DNA of 64,000 bases from Sphingobacteriales bacterium (GCA_016711285.1 JADJTG010000017.1:310001-374000), one strand, 5' to 3'; positions 43,933 through 54,511 are shown, counted from the stretch's first letter. Notes: a model not told the origin generated them from the letters alone. Made by a program: numbers and translations.

Positions 43933-45475
43933 ATGCGAGAACTTATAGTAAAATCACAAGGCAAGGGAACAGAAATTGCACTGCTGGAGGAAGGCATACT
44001 TACCGAACTACACTATGAACACGAGAATACCCGCTTTGTAGTGGGAGATATTTTGTTGGCAAAAGTAAAACGTATTTTGCCCAGTCTCAATGCCGCTTTT
44101 ATTGACTTGGGAAAAGAAGAAGGATTTTTGCACTATACCGATTTGGGCACACAAGTGCGCTCGCTCAATAATTTTGTAAAAGCTGCCCTATCCACCCAAC
44201 AAACTACCCATCTTTTAGCCGACTTTAATATAGAGCCTTACACCGAAAAAAATGGAAAAATAGGCGATTTGCTGCAAAAAGGGCAACCTTTAGTAGTACA
44301 AATTATCAAAGAGCCGATTGCCAACAAAGGGGCGCGTTTGAGTACCGAAATTTCTTTTGCCGGCAGGTACTTGGTGCTCATTCCTTTTTCCAAAGAAATT
44401 TCGGTATCACAAAAAATAGAATCCAAAGAGGAGCGCAAACGTTTGGAACGCCTCGCCAAAAGTATATGCCCGCGCAACTTCGGTATGATTATCCGAACCG
44501 CCGCCGAAGGCAAAAGTGTAGCCGACCTCCACGCCGACCTCCACGAATTACTCGGAAAATGGGAGCAAGTGTATAGAGGAATTTTATCGGATACACCGCC
44601 CGCCAAACTGCTCGGCGAATTAGACAAAGCCTCCGCCATTTTGCGCGATTTGCTCAATGCTTCTTTTCATCGGGTAGCGGTAGATGATGCCCGTTTGAGT
44701 GCCGAAATTCGGACTTACATCAGCCGCATTGCTCCGGGCAAAGAGAGCATCGTGCAACATTATAGCGGCAAAAAACCCATCTTTGACCACTTTGCCGTTA
44801 ATAAAAATATCAAGGCTTCTTTCGGAAAACACGTCAATTTGAATGGCGGTGCTTATATTATTATAGAGCATACCGAAGCCATGCACGTCATTGATGTAAA
44901 CAGCGGCTATAAAGTGAGCACCAGCACCGATTTGGACAGCAATGCCTTATCGGTAAATTTATTGGCAGCAGCCGAAATTGTGCGCCAAATCAGGCTGCGC
45001 GATTTGGGCGGTATCATTACCATTGATTTTATTGATATGAAATCAAACGAAACCGAAAAAGGTATATGATACGATGGTGGAGTTGATGAAAAATGACCGC
45101 GCCAAGCATACTATTTTGCCTTTGTCAAAATTTTGCCTGATGCAGATAACCCGCCAACGGGTGCGCCCCGAATTGCAAATTACCAATACCGAAACCTGCC
45201 CTCATTGCAATGGTAGCGGTGTAGCACAACCCAGTTTGCTGCTCATCGACCATGTTTATGAAGATTTGAGCTACTTGTTCAAAGAATTAAATTATAAAGA
45301 ACTAAAAATAAAAGTACATCCTTTTGTAGAGAGCCACTTGCAACGCGGTTGGTGGTCTTTGCGCTACCAATGGATGTGGGAATTTAAAAAACGAATCAAT
45401 ATCAGCTCTGATGCTGCTTTGTCATTAATGGATTACCATATTTATAACAAAGAAGGCGAAGAAATAGAATTATAA
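43933..45475 (+). pseudogene. rng: Ribonuclease G/E family (Rng/CafA), frameshifted
   Basis: Two adjoining frames restore to about 514 residues. The first (43933-45069) has the S1 RNA-binding domain (about 35-115: DILLAKVKRILPSLNAAFID) and the catalytic region with the metal-binding VIDVNSGYK and IDFIDM. The second (45074-45475) continues DRAKHTILPLSKFCLMQITR and the zinc-link-like CPHCNGSG. The break is at 45063-45067: adding one AT to the TATAT run gives KGIYDTMVELMK, as the family requires. The enzyme cleaves single-stranded AU-rich RNA and trims rRNA ends. It is conserved in Bacteroidota, so the lesion is suspect; an indel in a short dinucleotide run is likely. Confidence 0.85.
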
Positions 45476-45703
45476 AACAACTCATTTTTTTTTGCTTATA
45501 ATAAAGCGATGCAGCCTATATTTTTTATTCAAAAAAAGTTGTGTTCAGACAGGAACTTTCTGACAATCTTTTCGGTTTCTTTTTTTTAGAAAAAATAACT
45601 AACATTATCAGCTTTTAGCAACAGGTGATTTATTTTTTATATACATAAATTATTAATAAAAAGATTCATTTATTCATTAACCCAAAAACATTATTTATCA
45701 AAC

Positions 45704-46276
45704 ATGAAAACATTAAAGTTTATTTCTGTATTTGTATTATGCCTTGTTTTTAGCAACCAAGTGTCTGCACAATAGAAATATTTTACAGGCGGTACGCTTT
45801 CTTTTTTATCTTCCGGCGTAAAAGATGTAGATGACCGCGCCACCACTTATTCGGTAATGCCTTATTTGGGCTATAATATGTCCAACAATTTGGTATTAGG
45901 TTTGCGTGCGGGTATTTCGGGCGAATCTTATGGCGATGACAAAGAAAGCATGTTTAATTTGATGCCTTTTGTACGTTTTCGCCGTACTCCTAACGAAAAA
46001 ATGGGGGTTTATTTGCAAGCTGATGCTACTGTTGGTTTTGGCAGCGCAGAAGTAAATAGCATCAAAAACAAAAGAAGCAGCTTTGAGATTGGTGTGCGTC
46101 CGGGTATTGATTACGCGTTCTCAGACCGTTGGGCTATCAATGCCAATTATGGTTTCTTGGGTTTCCGCACTGCTACCACTAAACCTGACGGCGGCGGCGA
46201 CGGCACTACTGCCAATGTATTTGGTTTGGCACTTGACCCTGCTACTTTGGGCTTTAGTTTGAACTATGCGTTTTAA
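45704..46276 (+). pseudogene. Outer-membrane beta-barrel protein with in-frame TAG after the signal peptide
   Basis: An ATG at 45704 begins a good signal peptide (MKTLKFISVFVLCLVFSNQV, ending SAQ). The next codon, 45773-45775, is TAG. The same frame then runs on without a stop to 46276, reading KYFTGGTLSFLSS and a small beta-barrel pattern (YNMSNNLVLGLRAGIS, DATVGFGSA, GFSLNYAF with C-terminal Phe). Length is about 190 residues, typical of an outer-membrane 'porin family' barrel. A single substitution (for example CAG to TAG) would create this. As read, only a signal peptide is made, unless the TAG is suppressed or the codon is a sequencing error. ATG 45857 gives a truncated, leaderless product. 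Confidence 0.75.
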
Positions 46277-46302
46277 TAATAATTAGCAAAATTTAAAACC
46301 CC

Positions 46303-46340
46303 AAAAAACGCTTTCAACACGAATGTTGAAAGCGTTTTTT
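46303..46340. terminator. Bidirectional Rho-independent terminator
   Basis: A perfect 17-bp stem (46303-46319 against 46324-46340) with a four-base loop has A and T runs at its ends. It ends the barrel gene on plus and the MFS gene on minus. Confidence 0.88.
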
Positions 46341-46354
46341 TATGGTATATTTTT

Positions 46355-47557
46355 TCAGAGTTTTTCCGGCAATGATTTGAAAATTAACCACGCTCCTACT
46401 GCTATCAGTGCCGCCGCACCCCACAATACCTGATACGGAAAATGCGACATTAGTTGTGTTCCTATCAATGGTGCTACTACATTGGAGGTAGCATAGGCCA
46501 TTCCGTACAACGACATATATTTTCCTTCTTGTCCTTCCGGTGCGCATTTCAGTGCCCAGGTGGTACTGAAGGGCATCACCCATATTTCGCCAAACGAAAT
46601 AATGGTCATATACAACACAGCAGCTGTCCAAGCCTGCGCTAAAGGCAACATCAATGCCACATAGCTCGCTGCATACAGCAAAGTGCCTATACGAATGAGC
46701 GACATCATTTTGTAGTGGCGTTCCAAATAATGCACCACCGGCATTTCGAGCAGCATCACCACTACGCCATTGATGGCAGATACACAACCGATAGTAAATT
46801 CGTTCCAATGATAATATTGCTTAAAAAACGGTGGCACTGACCATACTAATTGCATAAAAGATAAAGCTCCCAAAAAAGTGCCTATTATAAAACGCACATA
46901 AAGAGGATCTTTGAAAGCAATCCAAGCATCGTCAGCTGTGTGCTGCTGCTGTGAGGCGGCAAGCGTTTCGGAAAACGCCTGCGCCGGTGCTTCGGGCAAT
47001 AGAAAAAACAAAGCCGCTGCTGCCGCAAAACAAGTGAGCGCATCTACCCAAAAAATATAATGCCAACCCTGCAAAATGAGCCAACCGCCCAAGGTAAGCG
47101 ATAATGTAATGGCTAAATTAAATGCTACCCGCAGCAGCGAAAAAGAGCGCGTGCGCGTAGCGGCTGTGCTGTTGAAGCTGATAGCCACGGAATTTGCCGG
47201 ACGAAAAGCTTCGGATACACAACTCAATGTAAAAAGTGTGGCACACAATACATAATAATCACGCACCTGCAACAGCACCAATGCCATCACACCAGTAGCT
47301 ACCAGCGAAACAAGTTGTACGCGACGATAGCCTATTTTATCCGTCAGTGAACCACCGATTTGCTGCCCGATAATAGCACCCAAACCAAAGCAAGCCATTG
47401 CGACACCCGCCTGCGACAGACTGTAATGCAGCGACTCGGTAATATATAACGGCAAAAAGCACATAATCATAGAGCCGCTGCGATTGATAAAATTTACAAA
47501 TGCCAACAGCCAAATACGCCCTGATAATCCTTTAAAGGAAGTAAAAATATTAGTCAT
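46355..47557 (-). CDS. MFS transporter
   Basis: The start is ATG 47557 (400 residues), because earlier codons lack hydrophobic or family pattern. Twelve hydrophobic helices are visible, with the MFS loop motif between helices 2 and 3 (GGSLTDKIGYRRVQL). A large cytoplasmic loop (around residues 190-215, ETLAASQQQHTADD) separates the halves. The best general comparison is the drug/sugar efflux-like MFS_1 group; the substrate cannot be inferred. A hairpin lies in the leader region at 47586-47618. Confidence 0.87.
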   Translation of the reverse strand: MTNIFTSFKGLSGRIWLLAFVNFINRSGSMIMCFLPLYITESLHYSLSQAGVAMACFGLGAIIGQQIGGSLTDKIGYRRVQLVSLVATGVMALVLLQVRDYYVLCATLFTLSCVSEAFRPANSVAISFNSTAATRTRSFSLLRVAFNLAITLSLTLGGWLILQGWHYIFWVDALTCFAAAAALFFLLPEAPAQAFSETLAASQQQHTADDAWIAFKDPLYVRFIIGTFLGALSFMQLVWSVPPFFKQYYHWNEFTIGCVSAINGVVVMLLEMPVVHYLERHYKMMSLIRIGTLLYAASYVALMLPLAQAWTAAVLYMTIISFGEIWVMPFSTTWALKCAPEGQEGKYMSLYGMAYATSNVVAPLIGTQLMSHFPYQVLWGAAALIAVGAWLIFKSLPEKL

Positions 47558-47585
47558 AAAAAAGTGCTCCAAGGTAGCTATAAAA

Positions 47586-47618
47586 CAATAAAGGTCAGCA
47601 TCACGCCGACCTTTATTG
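47586..47618 (-). terminator. Strong hairpin upstream of the MFS gene
   Basis: A perfect 11-bp stem (47586-47596 against 47608-47618) lies between the metzincin gene and the MFS gene, both minus strand. On that strand it is followed by TTTTATAG, a weak T tract. It may end the metzincin transcript 209 bases after its stop or act in the MFS leader. Confidence 0.45.
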
Positions 47619-47826
47619 CAATAACATATATGAAACAATTAATAAAACAATTCTATATTTATAATAATAAAAACGAGATTTAGTCCGTAATATTTTAATT
47701 TTCAAAATATTTATTAAAAAATACTTTAGTTAATTTAACCATTTACAAGGACAAATATAAACACAAAGTTTAAAAATTAATTTATTAATTAAATATTTTT
47801 TTTCATTATACTAATATTGATAATGC

Positions 47827-50800
47827 TTAATTTCTCTTTAATTCTACTAAAAACTTCTTATTCAACAATATATGTTGCTCGTTCCACGCTTGCAGCACAA
47901 AAATATAAGGTGCTTCGGGCAGTGCATCGCCGCTCCAGCGAAGCTGCTGCAAAGTGCTGCGCTGCTCATAGACGAGTTGTCCCGACAAAGTAAATACCTG
48001 TAACAAAGCCGTAGTTTCGTCGCCGTTTGCCACTTTCCATATATCATTGCTGCCATCGCTATTGGGCGAAAAAGCATTCGGAATCTGCCATTTTTCAGTA
48101 GTAACATTCGTTTCTTCTTCTTTTTTTCCTGCACCCTCTTCATCATAACAACCGTCAAATACATGAATATAATAAACAGCCGTTTGGCAAATTCCGTCAG
48201 CGATACAAGCTGTTAACAATACCGTATCCATACCGGAAAAAGCAGGCAAAGGCACATAACGTACACAGGTATCGCTGAGTTGGTGCAAGCCGCACTGAAA
48301 CACCGACTCCAAAGCGGTGATACTATAAGACTCCTCTCCAAAACAAAAGTCGGGGCACAATACCAAAGGATTGGTCAAATTATCGGTGCAGGCATAAGAC
48401 ACTTCCGGCTGGCAGGGCGTTCCTACTTGCAAATAAATGGTAGTGGTAGCATTTTTTTCATCACATACCGAATTATCACATACGGTATAAGTAAAAAAGT
48501 CATTACCCGTAAATCCATCTTCGGGCATATAGGTAAGCGTATTATTCACTAAACCCACAAAACCGTGCTGCGGAAAACTAAAATTACAAATACTTAAACT
48601 GTCGCCATTGACATCACTGTCGTTGAGCAAGGGGTCAATGCTGTACGCCGATACTCCCGAAGCCACCTGAATACTATCAGATTGTGCCGAAGGTGCAGTA
48701 TTAGCCGCGTTGTTGATATATACAGTAATGGCTACCGTTTCGCAAGTACCGCTATTATCGCAGGCAGTGATGGTGAGTGTTTCTTCTCCAACATTTTCCA
48801 TACCCGGTAGTGGTGTATAATCTACACAGGTTTGTTTAATATCTTTACCACAACTGAATAAAGAAGCCACTTCGGTGATAACATAATCACTCGACAAACT
48901 GCAAAACAGCGGACAAATGCTGATTTTCGTCATGGCTGTAGTGCAATAAGTATTTTGCTCGCAAGAGACAGCGTTGGGTTCTTCTATATAAATAGAATCA
49001 TTTTCGCAAACGGGCGGCACAATATAAACGGCGGCATTGCTCCACACACAAGTGCTGTTTTCGGTAAAATGAGCTGTTAGTGGAATATTCTCACCTGTCC
49101 CCACCGGCAATACCAAAGTCACTGTTTGCGGACTTTCGGTGATGGTATATAATAAACCGTTCACCGACAAATATCCGCTTTGCGGTGCATTGTTGTATGC
49201 TACGGTCAATATTTGCTGGAAAGTATTGTTTTCGGTATCGCACCCGCTTTGATAACCCACACTAATATTGTTGATGGTGCAGGGGGGCGTATCAATAATT
49301 TCTTCTTGTTGGCAAGGTAGCGGTGCAAAATACATAAAATACTCCGTGAAACTACATTCGGGAGCAGCACTGAACCATGCTGTTACATCTTGAATACTGC
49401 CATCGGCAGGCAAGTTATTTAAAGTGACATACTGAGGACTTTGTGTAATTTCAAAATTTTGTCCGTTTACTGTCAAAAACCCTGTTTGTGGGGCATTATT
49501 ATAATATACAATAATTTCTTGCGAATAAGTTTGAGTTAATGAATCACATTGAGTTTGCCCTCCTACTTCTAACTGATACAGAGCACAAGGCGGTGGCGGC
49601 AGGCAAGGCGCAGGTGCCGTAAATACATCGGCGGCGGCATAGATACAATTTTCATCTGCCAAAAAAACGACTGCTATATCATAAGTATTTCCATTCGCAA
49701 TCAAGTTCGTAAGCGTTATATTTTGCGGGCTTTGTGTAACGGCAAAAGCCTGTCCGTTTACAACTAATTCGCCGTCAGCAGGTGCATTTTCGTAATATAC
49801 AATAATTTCCTGTGTAAAAGTTTGTGTAATTTCATCGCAGGCTGTTTGTTCACCGACTGCTACTTGCGCAATGCTGCAAGGCGGCGGCGGTGGAATACAA
49901 GGTGCAGGTGCTGCAAAAATATTTGTTGCAGTAGTGGCACATTCCGGTGATTCGCTAAATGAAACTGCTACATCATGAAAATTACCATCAGCCGCAAGAT
50001 TATCCAATAAAATATATTGTGGGCTTTGCACAACAGCAAAAGCCTGTCCGTTCACTATCAATTCGCCGTCAGCAGGTGCATTTTCATAAAACACGATTAT
50101 TTCTTGTGTAAAAGTTTGTGTATTTTCATCGCAAGCGGTCTGCCCGCCGGCTGTTATTTGTGTAATAGCACAAGGCGGCGGCGGTGGAATACAAGGTGCT
50201 GCCGCAGTAAATATATCTGCCACCGTCAGCGCACAGGTTGTATCGGCACTGAAATAAATGACGACATCTTGCAACAAACCATTGGCGGGTAAATCACTCA
50301 ACACAATATTTTGCGGCGCTTCGTTGGTAATGGCAAAACTTTGACCATTCACCACCAAAAATCCTTCGGCGGGTGCGTGGCTGTATGTAATTCCCAATAT
50401 CTGCGAATAATTTTGTGTAGCTTCATCGCACGGCGACTGATAATCTGCTATTACGGCATCAATGCTGCAAGGCGGCGGCGGCAAGCAAGTAGCAGGTGCA
50501 ACAAAAGCATCTGCCAAAGAAACGGCACAGGAAGGATAATTCAGAAAGGCAATATTCAAACTCTGCGAACTGCCATCTGCCGGAATATTCCAAATCGTGA
50601 CGGTTTGCGGACTGCCGGTAGCCGTGTAAATTATATCATTGACTGCGAATAAAGAACCCAAAGGAGCAGTATAATAAATTTGTATATCTTGCTGAAAAGT
50701 ATTGTTTTCAGGATTGCAAGTAGTATTGCCTATCGTAAAACCTCCCATATAGCAAGGGTCGGGAGCTATACAAGCGGGGGCATTAAATAAATCATAAACT

Positions 50801-52941
50801 GCTATGCCACAAGCCGGCTGTTCGGTGAAATAAGCAAACACATCAACCGGCACACCATTGGCATAAAGATTTTCCAAAACTACCCATTGCGGACTGCCAG
50901 AAACAGGGAAATATTGACCATTTACGATTAAGTACCCTGAAGCGGGTGCATTTTCGTAAGTGAGCATAATGCCCTGCGAATAGGTTTGCGTGTTGGGGTC
51001 GCAAGCACTTTGCCACGCTGCTTCTACGGATAATAATGAACATATCATCGGTTCAGGATTATCCACAGGCACTACCACAATAGCAGTATCTTGTGGAGTA
51101 TCATTGTTATTATCTGTGCTATCCACAGGCACTACCACAATAGCAGTATCTTGTGGAGTATCATTGTTATTATCTGTGCTATCCACAGGCACTACCACAA
51201 TAGCGGTATCTTGCGGAGTATCATTGTTATTATCTGTGCTATCCACAGGCACTACCACAATAGCGGTATCTTGCGGAGTATCATTGTTATTATCTGTGCT
51301 ATCCACAGGCACTACCACAATAGCGGTATCTTGCGGAGTATCATTGTTATTATCTGTGCTATCCACAGGCACTACCACAATAGCGGTATCTTGTGGAGTA
51401 TCATTGTTATTATCTGTGCTATCCACAGGCACTACCACAATAGCGGTATCTTGCGGAGTATCATTGTTATTATCTGTTGTACAATTAGCTGTATCAAAAA
51501 CTTTAAAAGTATCAAAACCACATACGCTTTCGCTGCTGCTTTCTTGCATCACCAACATTCCTGCTTCTTTTGAATTGTCTTCAATGTACTGCTTAATACC
51601 ACCCAAAGGCAACACACTATACATAACACTTGCTGCATTGAGCGTATGTCCCAAACCTATTACATGCCCTAATTCGTGTAATACAGATGATTGAAAATCA
51701 ACCTGTTCGTTGGTCAATGGCGTATCGCCGAAGTTCCAGTTATAGTCGTTGCTGATAATAATATCCGCTCCGTTGAGATAAATATCTTCTCCACACTGCA
51801 ACATAAAAGAACGGGTACGGGCAATATAACCAATAGGCAAAGTATTATTGAGGTCGTAGGTGATGATATTTTCGCCGTCATCGCTACTGAGGGTATTGGA
51901 AGTAGCCCCCTGCACCTGCCAGTTCATTCCGGTTTCGCAACGCCATATTTCCAGCATATCGTTGATGCCACCCATAGCGGCAGCATTATTTGCCAAAGGA
52001 TAGGCAACTTTAAAAGAAATCCCGTTGCCGCTTTCATTATCATTTACCAAATGTATCGGTTCAAAATTGATATTTCTTTTATTGAAAATAACTTGCAGTT
52101 CGTTATCTGATTTTATATAATTACCCTCCGCATTATACACCATAATTTTTCCGCTACCTGCTCCATTGTGTCCGTTATTCGTCAATACACCCGGTATCCA
52201 CAATTTTATAGTTTCATCGCTCCAAGATATAATATGGTTATCGGGTACTTTTTGGTATTGTTCCAAATTAACTTCGTTAGGGTCGCGAAAATATATGCCT
52301 GCTTCGCTGCCCCAAGTGCCAAAATTATTACCTTCAATAGTCAATACATCTTGTATGCCTGCTTTTACTGCGGTCGGATAAAAACTGCTAATTTGCAAAG
52401 CATCAGATTTGGCGGCAGGAACAGCGGTATTCGGATTTTTTTTAACGACAGTTGTTTTTTGTGCGGTATATTTTTGAATAGTTTTGTACAATTTTTTTGC
52501 CGAAACATATTGTTGCTCTCTATCGTGATAAACACCGCTTTGAGGTTCATAAGCAACAAAACCCTGCACACCCGCAGTAAGTGCATAATGAGGCAAGAGT
52601 GCATTTTCCTGATGCAACATAAAAACGCCGCTTTCGCCGATTTGCAGGGACAAACTCGGATACACCTCTTCGTGCCAGACTCCTATACTGCCGCCTTCGG
52701 TATAAACACTCACTATATTGGCTGCTGCAATACCTTTCAAAATACTGTAAATTTCAATTTGATGTACAGTGATAATATGTGCATCGTGCCACATTGCTTG
52801 CTGCGCTATCACTTTTCCGTCAATAATGAGTGTGGCAGCATCAATGCGCTGCGACAAAGACAAGGGCTGTATCACACATTGACTCTGCAAATTAAGGCAG
52901 GTGAATAACAGCATTATTATTAAAGTATGGATATACTTCAT
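47827..52941 (-). CDS. Secreted metzincin-type metalloprotease with repeats, T9SS type B cargo
   Basis: The ATG at 52941 gives a signal peptide (MKYIHTLIIMLLFTCLNLQS) and 1704 residues. An IPT/TIG-like domain lies at about 183-300. A catalytic metzincin domain follows: HELGHVIGLGH (His422, 426, 432 as zinc ligands, Glu423 as base) and a Met-turn SVMYSVLPLG, like matrixins. Next come seven perfect 20-residue repeats (about 487-627, DSTDNNNDTPQDTAIVVVPV), then seven beta-sandwich repeats of 95-100 residues (about 630-1310, core AP..GxLxVNGQxFxVxxSPQxVxLxNL), a cadherin/VCBS-like domain (GFTGNDFFTYTVCDN), and a type B T9SS sorting domain (FSPNSDGSNDIW to the end). Probably a surface or secreted protease whose repeats bind or extend from the cell. 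Targets are unknown. Confidence 0.87.
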   Translation of the reverse strand: MKYIHTLIIMLLFTCLNLQSQCVIQPLSLSQRIDAATLIIDGKVIAQQAMWHDAHIITVHQIEIYSILKGIAAANIVSVYTEGGSIGVWHEEVYPSLSLQIGESGVFMLHQENALLPHYALTAGVQGFVAYEPQSGVYHDREQQYVSAKKLYKTIQKYTAQKTTVVKKNPNTAVPAAKSDALQISSFYPTAVKAGIQDVLTIEGNNFGTWGSEAGIYFRDPNEVNLEQYQKVPDNHIISWSDETIKLWIPGVLTNNGHNGAGSGKIMVYNAEGNYIKSDNELQVIFNKRNINFEPIHLVNDNESGNGISFKVAYPLANNAAAMGGINDMLEIWRCETGMNWQVQGATSNTLSSDDGENIITYDLNNTLPIGYIARTRSFMLQCGEDIYLNGADIIISNDYNWNFGDTPLTNEQVDFQSSVLHELGHVIGLGHTLNAASVMYSVLPLGGIKQYIEDNSKEAGMLVMQESSSESVCGFDTFKVFDTANCTTDNNNDTPQDTAIVVVPVDSTDNNNDTPQDTAIVVVPVDSTDNNNDTPQDTAIVVVPVDSTDNNNDTPQDTAIVVVPVDSTDNNNDTPQDTAIVVVPVDSTDNNNDTPQDTAIVVVPVDSTDNNNDTPQDTAIVVVPVDNPEPMICSLLSVEAAWQSACDPNTQTYSQGIMLTYENAPASGYLIVNGQYFPVSGSPQWVVLENLYANGVPVDVFAYFTEQPACGIAVYDLFNAPACIAPDPCYMGGFTIGNTTCNPENNTFQQDIQIYYTAPLGSLFAVNDIIYTATGSPQTVTIWNIPADGSSQSLNIAFLNYPSCAVSLADAFVAPATCLPPPPCSIDAVIADYQSPCDEATQNYSQILGITYSHAPAEGFLVVNGQSFAITNEAPQNIVLSDLPANGLLQDVVIYFSADTTCALTVADIFTAAAPCIPPPPPCAITQITAGGQTACDENTQTFTQEIIVFYENAPADGELIVNGQAFAVVQSPQYILLDNLAADGNFHDVAVSFSESPECATTATNIFAAPAPCIPPPPPCSIAQVAVGEQTACDEITQTFTQEIIVYYENAPADGELVVNGQAFAVTQSPQNITLTNLIANGNTYDIAVVFLADENCIYAAADVFTAPAPCLPPPPCALYQLEVGGQTQCDSLTQTYSQEIIVYYNNAPQTGFLTVNGQNFEITQSPQYVTLNNLPADGSIQDVTAWFSAAPECSFTEYFMYFAPLPCQQEEIIDTPPCTINNISVGYQSGCDTENNTFQQILTVAYNNAPQSGYLSVNGLLYTITESPQTVTLVLPVGTGENIPLTAHFTENSTCVWSNAAVYIVPPVCENDSIYIEEPNAVSCEQNTYCTTAMTKISICPLFCSLSSDYVITEVASLFSCGKDIKQTCVDYTPLPGMENVGEETLTITACDNSGTCETVAITVYINNAANTAPSAQSDSIQVASGVSAYSIDPLLNDSDVNGDSLSICNFSFPQHGFVGLVNNTLTYMPEDGFTGNDFFTYTVCDNSVCDEKNATTTIYLQVGTPCQPEVSYACTDNLTNPLVLCPDFCFGEESYSITALESVFQCGLHQLSDTCVRYVPLPAFSGMDTVLLTACIADGICQTAVYYIHVFDGCYDEEGAGKKEEETNVTTEKWQIPNAFSPNSDGSNDIWKVANGDETTALLQVFTLSGQLVYEQRSTLQQLRWSGDALPEAPYIFVLQAWNEQHILLNKKFLVELKRN
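51061..51480. repeat. Seven tandem 60-bp repeats in the metzincin gene
   Basis: Seven consecutive 60-bp copies fall exactly on period 60, encoding a 20-residue Asp/Asn/Thr-rich linker. They differ mainly at two positions (CAGTATCTTGTGG against CGGTATCTTGCGG). Near identity suggests recent expansion by slippage; copy number could vary between cells, always in frame. Confidence 0.95.
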
Positions 52942-53274
52942 CAGCTTTATTTTTTTATTCAAAAAACAATAATAAATACGGCGGCAAAAGTCTAAAAAGA
53001 TTTTTGGAATAGTTTTATGCTATTCAAAATTCAATATATCAATTACCTTGCCAAAAAAATATTTTTTAAAATAAAAATACACAAATAACTGATAATCAAT
53101 TATTTAAATATAAAGAAAGAACAAAAAAGGTATATATATTTTTGTGGCTTTCAAATTATCTTTTGGTAATAGGAGAAGTAAAGACGCAACAAAAATTTCG
53201 TATGAAGTATTTTTTATTTACTTTTGCCTTTTATAAAAAAATAAATTCTTTATTTCTCATCATATACATTTTTT
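52942..53274. other. 333-base AT-rich intergenic region
   Basis: No gene was found between the divergent metzincin and aminotransferase genes. TATTTTTG at 53137-53144 fits the -7 consensus for the aminotransferase (131 bases upstream) but lacks a -33 box. The rest is low-complexity A/T. Confidence 0.6.
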
Positions 53275-54483
53275 ATGGGTGTTTTAAGTGCTCGTATTGA
53301 AAATATTACCGAATCGGCAACTATTCAGATGTCAAAATTGAGTCGCGAACTGAAATCCAAAGGTGTTCAGGTGATAGACTTAAGTCTTGGCGAACCCGAT
53401 TTTGATACACCTGCCTACATACAGGAAGCAGCCAAAAAAGCTATTGATGAGCATTATTTCAAATATATGCCCGTGCCGGGTTATTTGGATTTGCGACAAG
53501 CCATCAGCCGTAAATTCAAGCAAGAGAATAATTTGGACTATGCCCCTGAACAAATTGTGGTTTCTACCGGAGCCAAACAATCTTTAGCCAATATTATTTT
53601 ATGTACCGTTGATCCGGGCGATGAAGTGATTATTCCTGCACCTTATTGGGTGAGCTATGCCGCACAGGTACAACTCGCAGAAGGAACCGTGGTGGAAATT
53701 CCGAGTGCAGTGGAAAACGATTTTAAAATTTCGCCTGCCGAGCTTGAAGCTGTTATCACCGAGCGCAGCAAAGTATTTTTATTTTCATCGCCCTGCAACC
53801 CCACGGGCACTTTTTATACCAAAGAAGAATTGCACGGATTGGCGAAAGTATTGCAAAAATATCCACGCATCATTGTTATTTCTGACGAGATATACGAACA
53901 TATCAACTTTTTGGGCAAGCACGAAAGCATCGCCCAGTTTGAGGAATTGAAAGACCGTGTGGTTACAGTAAATGGAGTATCAAAAGCATTTGCCATGACA
54001 GGTTGGCGTATTGGATATATGGGCGCACCCCTCGAAATTGCCAAAGCCTGCGACAAAATGCAGGGGCAGTTTACTTCAGGAGCCAGTTGTATTGCGCAAC
54101 GCGCCGCCCTCGCCGCCCTAGAAGGCTCTTTAGCACCTACTTACGAAATGCGCGATGCTTTCAAAAAACGCCGCGATTTGGTCATTTCCCACCTGCGCGA
54201 AATTCCCGGACTAGTGTGCAACGAGCCGCAAGGAGCTTTTTATGTTTTTCCTGATGTAGAGGATTATTTCGGCACTTCATACAAAGATACTATTATTAAA
54301 GATGTGGACGATTTGTGTATGTATTTGCTCAATACCGCCCATGTGTCGGTAGTAAGCGGTACTTCTTTCGGCGACCCTTATTGCCTGCGTATTTCGTATG
54401 CAGCCTCCGAAACAGCTCTCACCGAAGCGATGCGCCGTCTGAAAACAGCTTTTGCACAGTTGCAACCGATTATTAATCAATAA
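53275..54483 (+). CDS. Class I pyridoxal-phosphate aminotransferase (aspartate aminotransferase-like)
   Basis: The 402-residue enzyme transfers amino groups, probably between aspartate and 2-oxoglutarate. Motifs: SLGEPDFDTP, STGAKQSLANI, PAPYWVSY, SSPCNPTGTFY, ISDEIYEHI, and SKAFAMTGWRIGY with the PLP lysine Lys237, then CLRISYAAS with the substrate Arg. It is the standard bacterial AAT-Ib type. The following gene starts 28 bases after its stop, so they may share a transcript. Confidence 0.93.
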   Translation: MGVLSARIENITESATIQMSKLSRELKSKGVQVIDLSLGEPDFDTPAYIQEAAKKAIDEHYFKYMPVPGYLDLRQAISRKFKQENNLDYAPEQIVVSTGAKQSLANIILCTVDPGDEVIIPAPYWVSYAAQVQLAEGTVVEIPSAVENDFKISPAELEAVITERSKVFLFSSPCNPTGTFYTKEELHGLAKVLQKYPRIIVISDEIYEHINFLGKHESIAQFEELKDRVVTVNGVSKAFAMTGWRIGYMGAPLEIAKACDKMQGQFTSGASCIAQRAALAALEGSLAPTYEMRDAFKKRRDLVISHLREIPGLVCNEPQGAFYVFPDVEDYFGTSYKDTIIKDVDDLCMYLLNTAHVSVVSGTSFGDPYCLRISYAASETALTEAMRRLKTAFAQLQPIINQ

Positions 54484-54511
54484 AAATATTGTCATTTTTT
54501 CAGCGACAATA

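Noticed and set aside
45857..46276. Beta-barrel gene starting at ATG 45857
   Set aside because: Outer-membrane barrels need a signal peptide; a good one lies upstream in the same frame, broken only by the TAG.
46314..46808. Minus-strand frame of 164 codons
   Set aside because: It overlaps the MFS gene in another frame and lacks any protein pattern.
50990..51694. Plus-strand frame opposite the 60-bp repeats
   Set aside because: It is antisense to the metzincin gene and open only because of the perfect repeats.
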